A stretch of DNA of 64,000 bases from positions 62,001 to 126,000 of the forward strand of contig NZ_JBCFZM010000001.1 in assembly GCF_038594605.1 (NCBI RefSeq), read 5' to 3'. The notes below the pieces were generated by a model, which did no database searches, had not been told where the DNA came from, and saw only the letters and a program-made list of their open reading frames with translations. The translations under genes and the position numbers were made by a program. This stretch comes from Alteriqipengyuania bathyomarina_B (GTDB lineage: Bacteria; Pseudomonadota; Alphaproteobacteria; Sphingomonadales; Sphingomonadaceae). Positions 26,675-34,987 of the stretch are shown here, one piece after another; the first letter of the stretch is position 1; each line of letters begins with the position of its first letter.

Positions 26675-27148
26675 ATGAGAATGCGCCAATCTTGCATCAT
26701 GCCGCTGGTGGCGCTTGGAGTGTTGCTGGCGATTCCCGCGAATGCATGTGGGTTCATGGAAGCGCCTCCCGTACCTTCCGACTTCATATCGGGCACGATC
26801 TTGCAGGGTACAGTCGTTGGAACCGAAACGGAGCGCGGTCGGCGGTACATCACCGTCGAAATAGAGCGTGTCGTTCAGGGCAAATACCCTGCTGAAATCT
26901 TCGTCTTTTCGTTCCAGCCGTACGACGGAAGCGGAATGTGCCCACCGCCGGGTCCCGGTAATCTGAAGCGAGGCGACAGAATTGTCATCTACAGCGATCA
27001 GGTAAAGAATGGCGCCGAGCCGGACGCATGGATGAGCTACGATTATGCAAGAAAACATGATCCTCGCGTGCGATCGTCGGCACGCAATATCCCGTTTACG
27101 CCGTTGACGCGTCTTCTTTTCGCGCTTGATCGCCTCGGCGATGATTAG
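26675..27148 (+). CDS. Secreted protein of unknown function
   Basis: This 157-residue protein has a clear signal peptide (hydrophobic residues 8-22, likely cleavage at 'PANA-C'). The mature start would be a Cys, but the sequence before it is not a good lipobox. The body is predicted beta-rich ('SGTILQGTVVGTETERGRRY' and 'EIERVVQGKYP'), with a second Cys in 'GSGMCPPPGPGN'. I do not recognise a family. The layout recalls the small OB-like, TIMP/netrin-type fold, but that is only a shape impression. The base composition looks less GC-rich than its neighbours. The start could also be the second Met. Confidence 0.6.
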   Translation: MRMRQSCIMPLVALGVLLAIPANACGFMEAPPVPSDFISGTILQGTVVGTETERGRRYITVEIERVVQGKYPAEIFVFSFQPYDGSGMCPPPGPGNLKRGDRIVIYSDQVKNGAEPDAWMSYDYARKHDPRVRSSARNIPFTPLTRLLFALDRLGDD

Positions 27149-27260
27149 ATCGCTGCGGGCTCTTCCCCGTGGCTGCGTTTCTTGCGCTCCGGATCAAGGC
27201 TGTGCCGCAGCAATAGTGGCAATTTCCTGGGTGTGAAGGCGAGGCCAGGCTCTGGGTAGC
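27145..27260 (-). pseudogene. Decayed duplicate of the yciB 3' end
   Basis: Read on the reverse strand this stretch encodes 'PLLLRHSLDPERKKR' and 'GEEPA', then TAA. It mirrors the C-terminus of the intact YciB encoded at 28592-29257 ('PMLLKHGLDPERNEG', 'DEEPP'). A 13-base identity (27232-27244 with 28683-28695) and the surrounding similarity support common origin. The matching frame breaks upstream of about 27240 and no start or membrane helices remain, so this is a fragment. It overlaps the last bases of the secreted-protein gene. Confidence 0.6.
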
Positions 27261-27356
27261 CCGTACGTCATCCGGTTAGACCCGCTGCCCGAGATCGCTC
27301 GAGCTTGAGACCAGTTTCCTCTTGTCACCTTGCCGGTCCTCGTATCACAGGGGCTG

Positions 27357-28595
27357 ATGCTGAGCGTTAGCCCCGAAGTCGCCCTTCTGGTTCTGGGCAT
27401 TCTTCTGCTCGCGACAGTCTTTGCGGGTTCATTGTCGAGCCGGTTCGGGCTTCCCGCCCTGATCGGATTCCTGTGCCTTGGCATGCTGGCCGGGGTCGAT
27501 GGGCCAGGCGGCATCGCCTTCGATGATTACGTCCTGACCCAGGGCGTGGGGATCGCGTGCCTCATCTTCATCCTGTTTTCGGGCGGCATCGACACCGACT
27601 GGCGCGACGTGCGCCGCGTTGCCACGCCCGCGCTCGTGCTCGCCACCGGCGGCGTCATGATCAGCGCCGGGATCATGGCGGTCGCTGCGGTCCTGCTGCT
27701 GGGCTTCAGCCCGCTTCAGGGCTTCCTGCTCGGGGCGATCGTCGCCTCGACCGACGCAGCCGCGGTGTTCGCGATCCTGCGTTCCACCGGGCTCGACCTG
27801 CACGGCGACGTTCCCGCGCTGATCGAGGTCGAGTCAGGCTCGAACGATCCGATGGCGATCTTCCTCGTCGGGGCGGCGCTGATGTTCATCACCGTACCCG
27901 ACTTCTCGCCCGTGTCGCTGGTGCCCCAGTTCCTCCTCCAGATGCTGTTGGGTGCGGCGATCGGCTTCGGGGCGGGCTACCTGCTGCCCGAAATCCTCAA
28001 ACGCACGCAGTACCGGCACGGCGGCCTCGCCTTCGTGATCTCGATTGCGGCCGCGCTGATCGCCTATGGGCTGGCGTCGGTGCTGGGCGGCAACGGATTC
28101 CTCGCGGCCTATGTTGCAGGTCTGACCGCGGGCAACCGGGCGTACCGCGCGCGGACGATCGTCTCCACGTTTCAGGACGGACTGGCATGGCTCGCGCAGG
28201 TGGTCATGTTCCTGACGCTCGGCCTGCTGATCACACCTTCGAATCTGGCCGGGGTGATCGCTCCGGGCCTCGCCATCACATTCATCCTGATGTTCATCGC
28301 TCGCCCGGCAAGCGTGTTCGTATGCCTTGCGCCCTTCCGGCAGTTCGGCTGGCGGGCCAAGCTGTTCGTGTCATGGGCGGGCTTGCGCGGCGCGGTGCCG
28401 ATCGTGCTCGCGACCTTCCCCATCGTCGCAGGCGTGCCCAGCGCCTTCACGATCTTCAACATCGTGTTCTTCGTCGTTCTGTTGTCGAGCGTGATCCAGG
28501 GCCCAACGATCAACTGGGTGGCGAACCGGCTGGGGCTGGTCGCCGATGCAGGCCAGGAGGGCGGTGTGCCGCCGGGCGCGGCACCTGAGGCCTAG
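27357..28595 (+). CDS. CPA1-family cation/proton antiporter, NhaP2-like without a regulatory domain
   Basis: This 412-residue membrane protein has about 12-13 helices. Conserved elements include 'GFLCLGMLAG', the core 'VASTDAAAVFAILRS' and 'EVESGSNDPMAIFLV' with paired acidic residues of the CPA1 transport site. 'WAGLRGAVPIVLA' is near the end. These match K+/H+ antiporters of the NhaP2 (CvrA) group. E. coli NhaP2 continues with a cytosolic TrkA_C domain, which is missing here. ATG 27357 is chosen because CAGGGG precedes it. An upstream TTG at 27330 is possible. It sits between the intact yciB and its decayed copy. Confidence 0.85.
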   Translation: MLSVSPEVALLVLGILLLATVFAGSLSSRFGLPALIGFLCLGMLAGVDGPGGIAFDDYVLTQGVGIACLIFILFSGGIDTDWRDVRRVATPALVLATGGVMISAGIMAVAAVLLLGFSPLQGFLLGAIVASTDAAAVFAILRSTGLDLHGDVPALIEVESGSNDPMAIFLVGAALMFITVPDFSPVSLVPQFLLQMLLGAAIGFGAGYLLPEILKRTQYRHGGLAFVISIAAALIAYGLASVLGGNGFLAAYVAGLTAGNRAYRARTIVSTFQDGLAWLAQVVMFLTLGLLITPSNLAGVIAPGLAITFILMFIARPASVFVCLAPFRQFGWRAKLFVSWAGLRGAVPIVLATFPIVAGVPSAFTIFNIVFFVVLLSSVIQGPTINWVANRLGLVADAGQEGGVPPGAAPEA

Positions 28596-29257
28596 GCCCC
28601 CGTCGGCGGCTCCTCGTCGGGCAGGCCTTCGTTCCTCTCCGGGTCCAGTCCGTGCTTCAGCAGCATCGGAATCTGCGTGAAGGTGAAGGCGAGGCTGAGG
28701 CCCATGAACACCCATAGCTTGGCCCACAGCCAGGATTCGAAGCTCAATGACATGCGCAGCGCCTCGTTCAGCACGGCGAGGAAGAGGAAGAAGAAGCCCC
28801 AGTTGCGCGACAGCTTGAGCCAGCCTTCCTGGCTCAGCCCCTCGAACGCGGCTTCCAGCAGCCAGCGCAGGAACGCCTGCCCGCGCAGCCAGCCGATCAG
28901 CAGGACGACGCCAAAGAAAGCGTAGAGCACGGTCGGCTTGACCTGCACGTAGAACGGATCGCGCAACAGGATCGTCATCCCCCCAAAGCCGACGATCAGC
29001 ACGGTCGAGAGCATCAGCATCTTGGAAACGTGGCCAAGGATCAGCTTGCTCGCGATGACCGCCGCGATGGCGGCGACGATGAAGGCGCCGGTCGACTTGA
29101 TTATCGCCAACAGCGTGCCCACCGAATCATCGCCACCGGGGCGGAATAGGTAGAACGACACGAGGAAGACGATCAGCGGGCCATAGTCGATCGCGACATT
29201 GAGCCAGCCGGATTTGGGCTTGGTGGGTTCGGTGGGTTGGGGGGTTTCTACAGCCAT
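28592..29257 (-). CDS. yciB: Inner membrane protein YciB/IspZ (septation protein A family)
   Basis: This 221-residue protein has five to six predicted helices and the family motifs 'AIDYGPLIVFLVSFYLF', 'DPFYVQVKPTVLYAFFGVVL' and 'LSRNWGFFFLFLAVLNE'. YciB proteins affect septum formation and envelope synthesis by an unclear mechanism. The hydrophilic start (ETPQPTEPTKPKSG) and the acidic C-terminus are normal. It lies downstream of ftsY on the same strand, separated by an inverted repeat. Its stop overlaps the end of the converging antiporter gene by four bases. Confidence 0.92.
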   Translation of the reverse strand: MAVETPQPTEPTKPKSGWLNVAIDYGPLIVFLVSFYLFRPGGDDSVGTLLAIIKSTGAFIVAAIAAVIASKLILGHVSKMLMLSTVLIVGFGGMTILLRDPFYVQVKPTVLYAFFGVVLLIGWLRGQAFLRWLLEAAFEGLSQEGWLKLSRNWGFFFLFLAVLNEALRMSLSFESWLWAKLWVFMGLSLAFTFTQIPMLLKHGLDPERNEGLPDEEPPTGA

Positions 29258-29261
29258 GCTT

Positions 29262-29334
29262 CCGTTCGTCCTGAGCCTGTCGAAGGGCGAACAAAACGCC
29301 CACGTTTGCGGTTCGACAGGCTCACCACGAACGG
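29262..29334. repeat. Sphingomonadales-type intergenic inverted repeat
   Basis: Arms of 23 bases at 29262-29284 and 29312-29334 are complementary at 21 positions, with a 27-base loop. The arms contain the CTGTCGAA / TTCGACAG core that recurs between genes in sphingomonad genomes, from general knowledge. It lies between ftsY and yciB and could stabilise or terminate the transcript. Confidence 0.75.
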
Positions 29335-29352
29335 GAGGGAAAGTGCAAGAGC

Positions 29353-30279
29353 TTACGCTACTCCCGCGATGACCCGCGCCACCAGATCGGGGTCGAAAGG
29401 CCGCAGGTCGTCCATCTGTTCGCCGACCCCGATGGCGTGGATCGGCAGGCCATATTTCTGCGCCGCCGCGACCAGCACGCCGCCGCGCGCCGTGCCATCG
29501 AGCTTGGTCATGATAAGCCCGGTGACGCCCGCGACTTCCTTGAACACGTCGATCTGCGAAAGCGCGTTCTGGCCATTGGTCGCATCGAGCACCAGCACCA
29601 CGTCGTGCGGCGCTTCGGGGTTCAACCGCCCGAGCACCTTCCTGATCTTCGCAAGCTCGTCCATCAGCTCGCGCTTGTTCTGCAACCGGCCTGCGGTGTC
29701 GACGATCAGCGCATCGGTGCCCTCGTCGGTGCCGCGCTTGACCGCGTCGAACACGATGCTCGCCGGATCGCCGCCCTCGGGCCCGCGCACCAGCGGCACG
29801 CCGACGCGGTCCGCCCAGGTCTGCAACTGGCCGATCGCCGCCGCGCGGAAGGTGTCGCCCGCCGCCAGCATCACCTCGTAATCGTCTTCCATGAAGAGGT
29901 GCGCGAGCTTGGCGATCGTGGTGGTCTTGCCGCTGCCATTGACGCCGATCACCAGGATTACCTGCGGGCGCGGGAAAGCGGTGACTTCCAGCGGCTTGGC
30001 CACCGGGCGCAGGATGGCGGCGATTTCCTCCGCCACCGCTTCGCGCAGCTGGCGTTCGGTAATCTCGGCACCGAAGCGCTGTTCGCGCAGCGCCGCGCGC
30101 ACGCGGCCTGCGGCTTCGGGGCCGAGGTCCGACATGATCAGCGCATCCTCGATCTCGTCGAGCGTGGCATCGTCGAGCCTGGTGTTGCCTACCGGCGCGA
30201 TGTTTTCGGACAGGCGGTCCGAGGTCTTGCGAAAGCCGCCGAGCAGGCGGTCGCTCCAGCTGGAGGGCGCATCGCTCAT
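29353..30279 (-). CDS. ftsY: Signal recognition particle receptor FtsY
   Basis: This 308-residue SRP-type GTPase docks SRP-ribosome complexes at the membrane. The N domain (residues 1-100) precedes the G domain, which has the P-loop 'GVNGSGKTTT' (112-121), 'DTAGRLQNK' and 'TKLDGTARGG'. The acidic A domain of E. coli FtsY is absent, which is common in alphaproteobacteria. Its ATG overlaps the mtaB stop. Confidence 0.97.
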   Translation of the reverse strand: MSDAPSSWSDRLLGGFRKTSDRLSENIAPVGNTRLDDATLDEIEDALIMSDLGPEAAGRVRAALREQRFGAEITERQLREAVAEEIAAILRPVAKPLEVTAFPRPQVILVIGVNGSGKTTTIAKLAHLFMEDDYEVMLAAGDTFRAAAIGQLQTWADRVGVPLVRGPEGGDPASIVFDAVKRGTDEGTDALIVDTAGRLQNKRELMDELAKIRKVLGRLNPEAPHDVVLVLDATNGQNALSQIDVFKEVAGVTGLIMTKLDGTARGGVLVAAAQKYGLPIHAIGVGEQMDDLRPFDPDLVARVIAGVA

Positions 30280-31451
30280 GCGAGCATTCCTTCGATGATC
30301 CGGGTGGGGCGGATGGTGACGATCTGGCCCGGCCGCGTGCCCTCGGGCAGCGCGACACGAGCGAAGTGCGGCGTGTAGCCGCTGCCGTCCTTTTCCGCGA
30401 GCACTTCGTATTCGTGGCCGAGCAGGCTTTTGAGCCATGTGTCGCGCGTCTGACGGACTGCAGCGCGTAGCTCTGCGGCGCGGGCCTTGATCGTGGCCCG
30501 GTCGAGCTGCGGCATGCGCGCGGCGGGCGTGCCCTCGCGCGGCGAGTAGGGGAAGATGTGACCGTGCACGATCCCGCATTCGGCGACAATCGAAAGGTTG
30601 TCCGCGTGGTGCGAGGCCGTTTCGGTTGGGAAGCCCGCGATGAGGTCGGCCCCGATGGCGATTTCGGGCCGGTGCGTCTTCAGCCGCGTTACCAGCTCCA
30701 CCGCATCGCCGCGCCGATGCCTCCGCTTCATCCGCTTGAGGATCAGGTCGCTGCCATGCTGGAGCGACAGGTGCAGGTGCGGCATCACGCGCGGCTCGTG
30801 CGCGACAAGCTCGAACAGTTGCTCGTCGATCTCGATTCCGTCGACCGAGGAGAGCCGCAGGCGCGGCAATTGCGGAAAGGCATCGAGGATCGCGCCCACC
30901 AGCACGCCGAGGCCGGGCTCGCCCGGAAGGTCGTGGCCCCAGCTGGTCAGATCGACGCCGGTCAACACCACCTCCAGCGCGCCGTCCGCGAGCTCGCGTT
31001 CGATGGTGCGCAGCACGGCAGCGATGGGGTCCGAGCGGCTGGTGCCGCGCCCCTGCGGGATAATGCAGAAAGTGCAGGCGTGGTCGCAGCCGTTCTGGAC
31101 GCCGATAAAGGCGCGCGTGCCGCGCCGTGTGCGCGGCTGTGCAGGCTCGGGCAGGTTCCAGCTGCGCGCATCGAGCTTGGCTTCGTTGGCGACGAACCCG
31201 TCCACCTCCGCCATGGCACCCAGCGCCTCGCGCTCGGTCTCCGCCGCGCAGCCAGTCACCAGCAGCCGCGCCTCGGGATGCGCCTTGCGCGCGCGCCGGA
31301 TCGCCTGGCGCGTATGGCGCACCGCCTCGCGCGTGACCGAGCAGGAATTGATCACCACCAGCCCGGACTCGCCCTCGACCAGCGCGGAGAGCCGCTCGCT
31401 CTCAGCATGGTTGAGACGACAGCCAAGCGAAATGACGCGCGCGTCGCTCAC
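30276..31451 (-). CDS. mtaB: tRNA N6-threonylcarbamoyladenosine methylthiotransferase (MiaB-like)
   Basis: This 391-residue radical SAM enzyme has three UPF0004 cysteines for the auxiliary cluster (Cys11, Cys37 and Cys68). The radical SAM motif is 'CDHACTFC' (Cys122, 126 and 129). A C-terminal TRAM-like domain binds RNA. It converts t6A37 to ms2t6A37 in ANN-decoding tRNAs. The MtaB subgroup is inferred from the short form and from 'RRGTRAFIGVQNGCDHACTF'. The GTG start at 31451 overlaps the dapF stop, and the mtaB stop overlaps the ftsY start, so dapF-mtaB-ftsY are coupled. Confidence 0.92.
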   Translation of the reverse strand: MSDARVISLGCRLNHAESERLSALVEGESGLVVINSCSVTREAVRHTRQAIRRARKAHPEARLLVTGCAAETEREALGAMAEVDGFVANEAKLDARSWNLPEPAQPRTRRGTRAFIGVQNGCDHACTFCIIPQGRGTSRSDPIAAVLRTIERELADGALEVVLTGVDLTSWGHDLPGEPGLGVLVGAILDAFPQLPRLRLSSVDGIEIDEQLFELVAHEPRVMPHLHLSLQHGSDLILKRMKRRHRRGDAVELVTRLKTHRPEIAIGADLIAGFPTETASHHADNLSIVAECGIVHGHIFPYSPREGTPAARMPQLDRATIKARAAELRAAVRQTRDTWLKSLLGHEYEVLAEKDGSGYTPHFARVALPEGTRPGQIVTIRPTRIIEGMLA

Positions 31452-32272
31452 GAGAAGTCGTCCAGATCGAAAGTCCCGCGATAGCTTTCCTGCGCAGGGC
31501 CCGCCATGTGGAGGCCGCCGCCTTCGTCGTGGCGGATGATCAATGTGCCGCCGGGCAGTGTGACCGAGACCTGCGCATCGACCAGCCCCCGCCGGTACGC
31601 GACTGCGGCAGTGGCGCAGGCGCCGGTGCCACAGGCGAGGGTAAGGCCCGCACCGCGTTCCCACACGCGCAAGACGATCGCCTCGCGCGAGACGATTTGC
31701 GCGACATTCACATTGATCCGATCGGGAAACATCGGGTCATGTTCGATCTCCGGCCCCAGCCGGTCGAGCGGCACGTCCGCCACATCGTTGTCGACGAAGA
31801 ATACCACATGCGGATTGCCGACATTCACCGCGCCGGGCCGTTCGAGCATGTCCCAGCCCACCGGCATATCGCGCGTGTCCATCGCGTAGGCGAGCGGGAT
31901 GTCTGGCCATTCGAACCGGGGCTGGCCCATCGCGACTTCGGCCTGCCCGTCACCCGGTCGCACGGCGATCAGGCCGCCGGCGGTTTCGACTTGCGCGGGC
32001 TTGCCATGCAGCACCGCAACCGCGCGGCTTGCATTGCCGCAGGCCCCCACCTCGCCGCCATCGGCATTGTGGATCCGCATTGCGAAATCGGCTGCGTCGG
32101 ACGGGGCCAGTACGATCAGCTGGTCGAAGCCGATCCCGCGATGGCGGTCCGCCAGCGCGCGTATCTGCGCTTCCGAAAGGCGCGGCAATTCGGCTCCGCG
32201 CCCGTCGAGGATCACGAAATCATTGCCGAGGCCATGCATCTTGATGAAGGAGAGCCGCATTGCCCGCTGCAT
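31448..32272 (-). CDS. dapF: Diaminopimelate epimerase
   Basis: This 274-residue cofactor-independent epimerase converts LL- to meso-diaminopimelate for lysine and peptidoglycan. 'MHGLGNDFVILDGRG' opens the protein. The catalytic pair is Cys78 in 'ACGNASR' and Cys214 in 'LACGTGACA'. Two ATGs, at 32272 and 32260, could start it; neither has a strong ribosome site. The gene order dapF-mtaB-ftsY is common in alphaproteobacteria. Confidence 0.96.
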   Translation of the reverse strand: MQRAMRLSFIKMHGLGNDFVILDGRGAELPRLSEAQIRALADRHRGIGFDQLIVLAPSDAADFAMRIHNADGGEVGACGNASRAVAVLHGKPAQVETAGGLIAVRPGDGQAEVAMGQPRFEWPDIPLAYAMDTRDMPVGWDMLERPGAVNVGNPHVVFFVDNDVADVPLDRLGPEIEHDPMFPDRINVNVAQIVSREAIVLRVWERGAGLTLACGTGACATAAVAYRRGLVDAQVSVTLPGGTLIIRHDEGGGLHMAGPAQESYRGTFDLDDFS

Positions 32273-32312
32273 TTATGGTGGGGGCGGGCTCGCGTAAAGG
32301 TAAAGCGGGGCC

Positions 32313-33995
32313 TCAGGCGGACTTGCGCTGTTCGGGCTCGTTCGCGGGCGGGACTACGGCTGGCTGGGTGTTTTCGGCCAGCATGTTCAGCTCGCCCAGG
32401 CGCTTGAGCACTGCGGCTGCATCTTCCGGCCTGCCGTAGAGATAGCCCTGGCCTTTCATCTCGCCCATCTGGCGCAAGGTGGCGAGGATCGACTCGTCCT
32501 CGACCCCTTCGGCCGTCACGGGAATATGCAAGTTCTGGCCGAGCGAGACGAGCGTGCTGACGATATGATCCTGCTGTTCGCGCTCCGCGTCGGAGCCGTG
32601 CGCAGCCTCGGCAACCTTGCGCAGTTCGCCGACGAAGCTGCGGTCGATCTTGACCCGGTCGAAGGGAAGGCTGCGCAGCTGGGTCAGCGAGGAAAAGCCG
32701 GTCCCGAAATCGTCGAGGCTGACGCGCACGCCCAGATTCTTGAGGCTGACGATCATCGCCTGAACAGCGACGAGGTTTTCCTGCAGGCAGCTCTCCGAGA
32801 TTTCCACGTCGAGGCGGTGGGCTGGAAACTGGCTGGCCATCAGCATCTTGAGCAGTTTTTGCGGGAACCACGGATCGCGAAGCTGGATTGGCGAGATATT
32901 GACCGAGAGCGACAGGCTGGGGTCCCAGCTTTGCGCATCGCTCAAGGCGCGACGGATCAGCATTTCGGACAAGGGGCCGATCAGGCCACAGCTTTCCGCA
33001 ACCGGAATGAATATCTCCGGGCTGACGGTGCCCAGCTCTGCCGATTCCCAGCGGGCCAGCATCTCGAAGCCGACCAACTGGCCCGTTTCGAGATCGATCT
33101 GCTGTTCGTAATGGGGCGAAAACTCACCGCGATCGAGCCCGCCGCGGATGGCGACCTCCATTTCGCGGCGTATCCGCGCCTCGTCCTCCATCGCCTTTAC
33201 GAACCAGCAATAGCGGTTCCGCCCCTCCTTCTTCGCCTGGTACATGGCGAGGTCAGCGCGGTGCATCAGCTTGCGCGCCGCGCCTTCTGTATTGTCCAGC
33301 TCGGGATCGGTCTCCTGGAAGGCGATTCCGGCTGAAATCGTGACCTCGATCGGTCCGGTCTCGGTATCGATCGGCTGGGCGACATGCGCCACCATGCGGT
33401 TTGCCCACTCTTCGACCGGAGCCATGTCCTCTGTATCGATCGGCAGGACGATGGCGAACTCGTCTCCACCCAGCCGGGCCACGCTCGCCGTTTCCGGCGC
33501 AACTTCCCTGAGACGTTCGGCAATGCCGAGCAGCAATTCGTCGCCCGCCTGGTGGCCGTAGCTGTCGTTGATCGCTTTGAACCCATCGAGGTCGATCATC
33601 ACGAATCCGACCGAGCAATGGCCCTCGTCGGTCGAGACGAGCGCTTCCATCAGCCTCTCGACCGCGCAGCGGCGATTGTAGCAGCCGGTCAGCGGATCGG
33701 TCTGCGAAAGGTGGCGGGCCGCTTCCTCGGCGGCGCGTCGCTGGGCGATTTCCCGATTGAGATCGACATAGCGGCGCCAGCCGAAGATGATGAGCGCGAT
33801 GTTGAGAAGGAGGGCGTTGACCAGCGCGGTGTCGGGCGGAGCGACATTGGCGTCGAGGAAACTGCGCGCGACCTGAGGCATCACCGTGCCGCCAATGCCG
33901 ACGAACATGATGATCGCTGCGGTCGCGATGCCCAGCATCACGACGTCGCGTTGCGCCTTTTCGAGGCGAGCCGGTCTTTCTGTCTTGTCCCCCAT
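32313..33995 (-). CDS. Membrane GGDEF-EAL protein (cyclic-di-GMP metabolism)
   Basis: This 560-residue protein has two N-terminal membrane helices (about residues 18-38 and 57-73), a linker, a GGDEF domain and an EAL domain. The GGDEF active site is intact (LGGDEF, 175-180) without an RxxD inhibitory site. In the EAL domain the name-giving motif reads EML (E311). The other catalytic elements remain: 'VNISPIQL', 'DDFGTGFSSL' (D428, D429), 'KIDRSFV' and 'TAEGVED'. It may both make and degrade c-di-GMP. No periplasmic sensor domain is visible. Confidence 0.92.
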   Translation of the reverse strand: MGDKTERPARLEKAQRDVVMLGIATAAIIMFVGIGGTVMPQVARSFLDANVAPPDTALVNALLLNIALIIFGWRRYVDLNREIAQRRAAEEAARHLSQTDPLTGCYNRRCAVERLMEALVSTDEGHCSVGFVMIDLDGFKAINDSYGHQAGDELLLGIAERLREVAPETASVARLGGDEFAIVLPIDTEDMAPVEEWANRMVAHVAQPIDTETGPIEVTISAGIAFQETDPELDNTEGAARKLMHRADLAMYQAKKEGRNRYCWFVKAMEDEARIRREMEVAIRGGLDRGEFSPHYEQQIDLETGQLVGFEMLARWESAELGTVSPEIFIPVAESCGLIGPLSEMLIRRALSDAQSWDPSLSLSVNISPIQLRDPWFPQKLLKMLMASQFPAHRLDVEISESCLQENLVAVQAMIVSLKNLGVRVSLDDFGTGFSSLTQLRSLPFDRVKIDRSFVGELRKVAEAAHGSDAEREQQDHIVSTLVSLGQNLHIPVTAEGVEDESILATLRQMGEMKGQGYLYGRPEDAAAVLKRLGELNMLAENTQPAVVPPANEPEQRKSA

Positions 33996-34190
33996 GAGGC
34001 GTTTCTATCGTCTTCCCGTTGAGCTTGCCGGATGCGACTCTTCGCCCTGTCTGCCAGCGGATACTGAAAATAGGGTAAATCAGACCAATCGGGTTCGCGA
34101 TTTAATGCCCTGGCGTGCCACATACCCGGCACGCCTCGCGCCATCGCGCGTTCGATCGAGGCAACCCATTCTGGAACGGAGAGCAACGCC

Positions 34191-34598
34191 TTGCGCTATT
34201 GGCTGATGAAATCGGAACCCGATGTTTACGGGTGGGACGATCTGGAGAAAGACGGCAGCGGCGTGTGGGACGGCGTGCGCAACCACCAGGCGAAGAACAA
34301 TCTCGCCGCGATGGAGGTGGGCGATCAGGCTTTTTTCTATCACTCGAACATCGGGCGCGAGATCGTCGGCATCGTCGAGATCGTCGAGGCCAGGATGACC
34401 GATCCGACCGACGAAACGGGAAAATGGGCTGCGGTGCGGGTCGAGCCGCGCACCAGGCTGCCCAATGTGGTGACTCTGAAAGAGATCAAGGCTGAGCCGC
34501 AGCTATCGGAGATGCAGCTGGTCAAGCTGTCGCGCCTCTCGGTGTGCGAAGTGATGCCGCAGGAATGGTCGGTGATCATGGCGATGGCAGGGGTCTAG
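34191..34598 (+). CDS. EVE domain-containing protein
   Basis: This 135-residue single EVE domain belongs to the PUA-like group related to thymocyte nuclear protein 1. It starts 'RYWLMKSEPDVYGWDDL' and has 'GVWDGVRNHQAKNNL' and 'GDQAFFYHSN'. EVE domains are proposed to recognise modified bases in DNA or RNA. The true start is the TTG at 34191. GGAGAG lies 7 bases upstream, and the conserved N-terminus would be lost if translation began at ATG 34206. No restriction or defence partner is adjacent. Confidence 0.9.
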   Translation: MRYWLMKSEPDVYGWDDLEKDGSGVWDGVRNHQAKNNLAAMEVGDQAFFYHSNIGREIVGIVEIVEARMTDPTDETGKWAAVRVEPRTRLPNVVTLKEIKAEPQLSEMQLVKLSRLSVCEVMPQEWSVIMAMAGV

Positions 34599-34667
34599 CC
34601 CCCTGGGGCCGCGATCTATCGCTGGTCGCAAGCGGCACTCGTCTTGGCGCAATGTTGCGCAATAAGT

Positions 34668-34693
34668 GGAACGTAAATGCCTGTATCGTCGTT
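34668..34693 (+). promoter_or_regulatory. EcfG (general stress response) promoter of the csbD gene
   Basis: GGAAC at 34668-34672 and CGTT at 34690-34693 are separated by 17 bases. This matches the alphaproteobacterial EcfG consensus GGAAC-N16/17-CGTT. It lies about 48 bases upstream of the CsbD start, a normal distance. CsbD genes are classical general-stress targets, which supports the site. Confidence 0.75.
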
Positions 34694-34741
34694 TCTTTTA
34701 CACATCGGCGCTGATGCCGACGCATGAAATGGAGAAGCGAA

Positions 34742-34912
34742 ATGGGTGAACTCAAGAGCAAGATCGAAGGCAACGTCAACGAAGCGATCGGCGAAGCCAA
34801 GCAGAAGTCGAACGATCCCGAAACGCGCGCCGAAGGCCGTGGTCAGGAAGTCAAGGGCAAGGCCCAGCAGACCAAGGGTGAAGTCGAAGGCGCGCTCGGC
34901 GACGACGTCTGA
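34742..34912 (+). CDS. CsbD family stress protein
   Basis: This 56-residue, highly charged protein has the CsbD pattern ('KIEGNVNEAIGEAKQKSND', then 'EGRGQEVKGKAQQTKGE'). CsbD proteins are small, soluble, abundant stress proteins of unclear function. ATG 34742 gives the family N-terminus and has GGAGAAG upstream. The EcfG promoter at 34668-34693 and the terminator behind it make it a single-gene unit. Confidence 0.92.
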   Translation: MGELKSKIEGNVNEAIGEAKQKSNDPETRAEGRGQEVKGKAQQTKGEVEGALGDDV

Positions 34913-34932
34913 TCGATCCGCAGAACGAGAAG

Positions 34933-34970
34933 AAAGGGGCGGTGCCGGTTCGGCGCCGCCCTTTTCTTTT
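34933..34970. terminator. Terminator between csbD and the ThDP gene
   Basis: A GC-rich hairpin pairs AAAGGGGCGGTGCCG with CGGCGCCGCCCTTT, with one bulge. It is followed by TTTTCTTTT on the forward strand and preceded by an A-rich stretch. It probably stops both the csbD transcript and the converging ThDP-enzyme transcript. Confidence 0.8.
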
Positions 34971-34987
34971 GTGCGGTTTGTTCCGAA

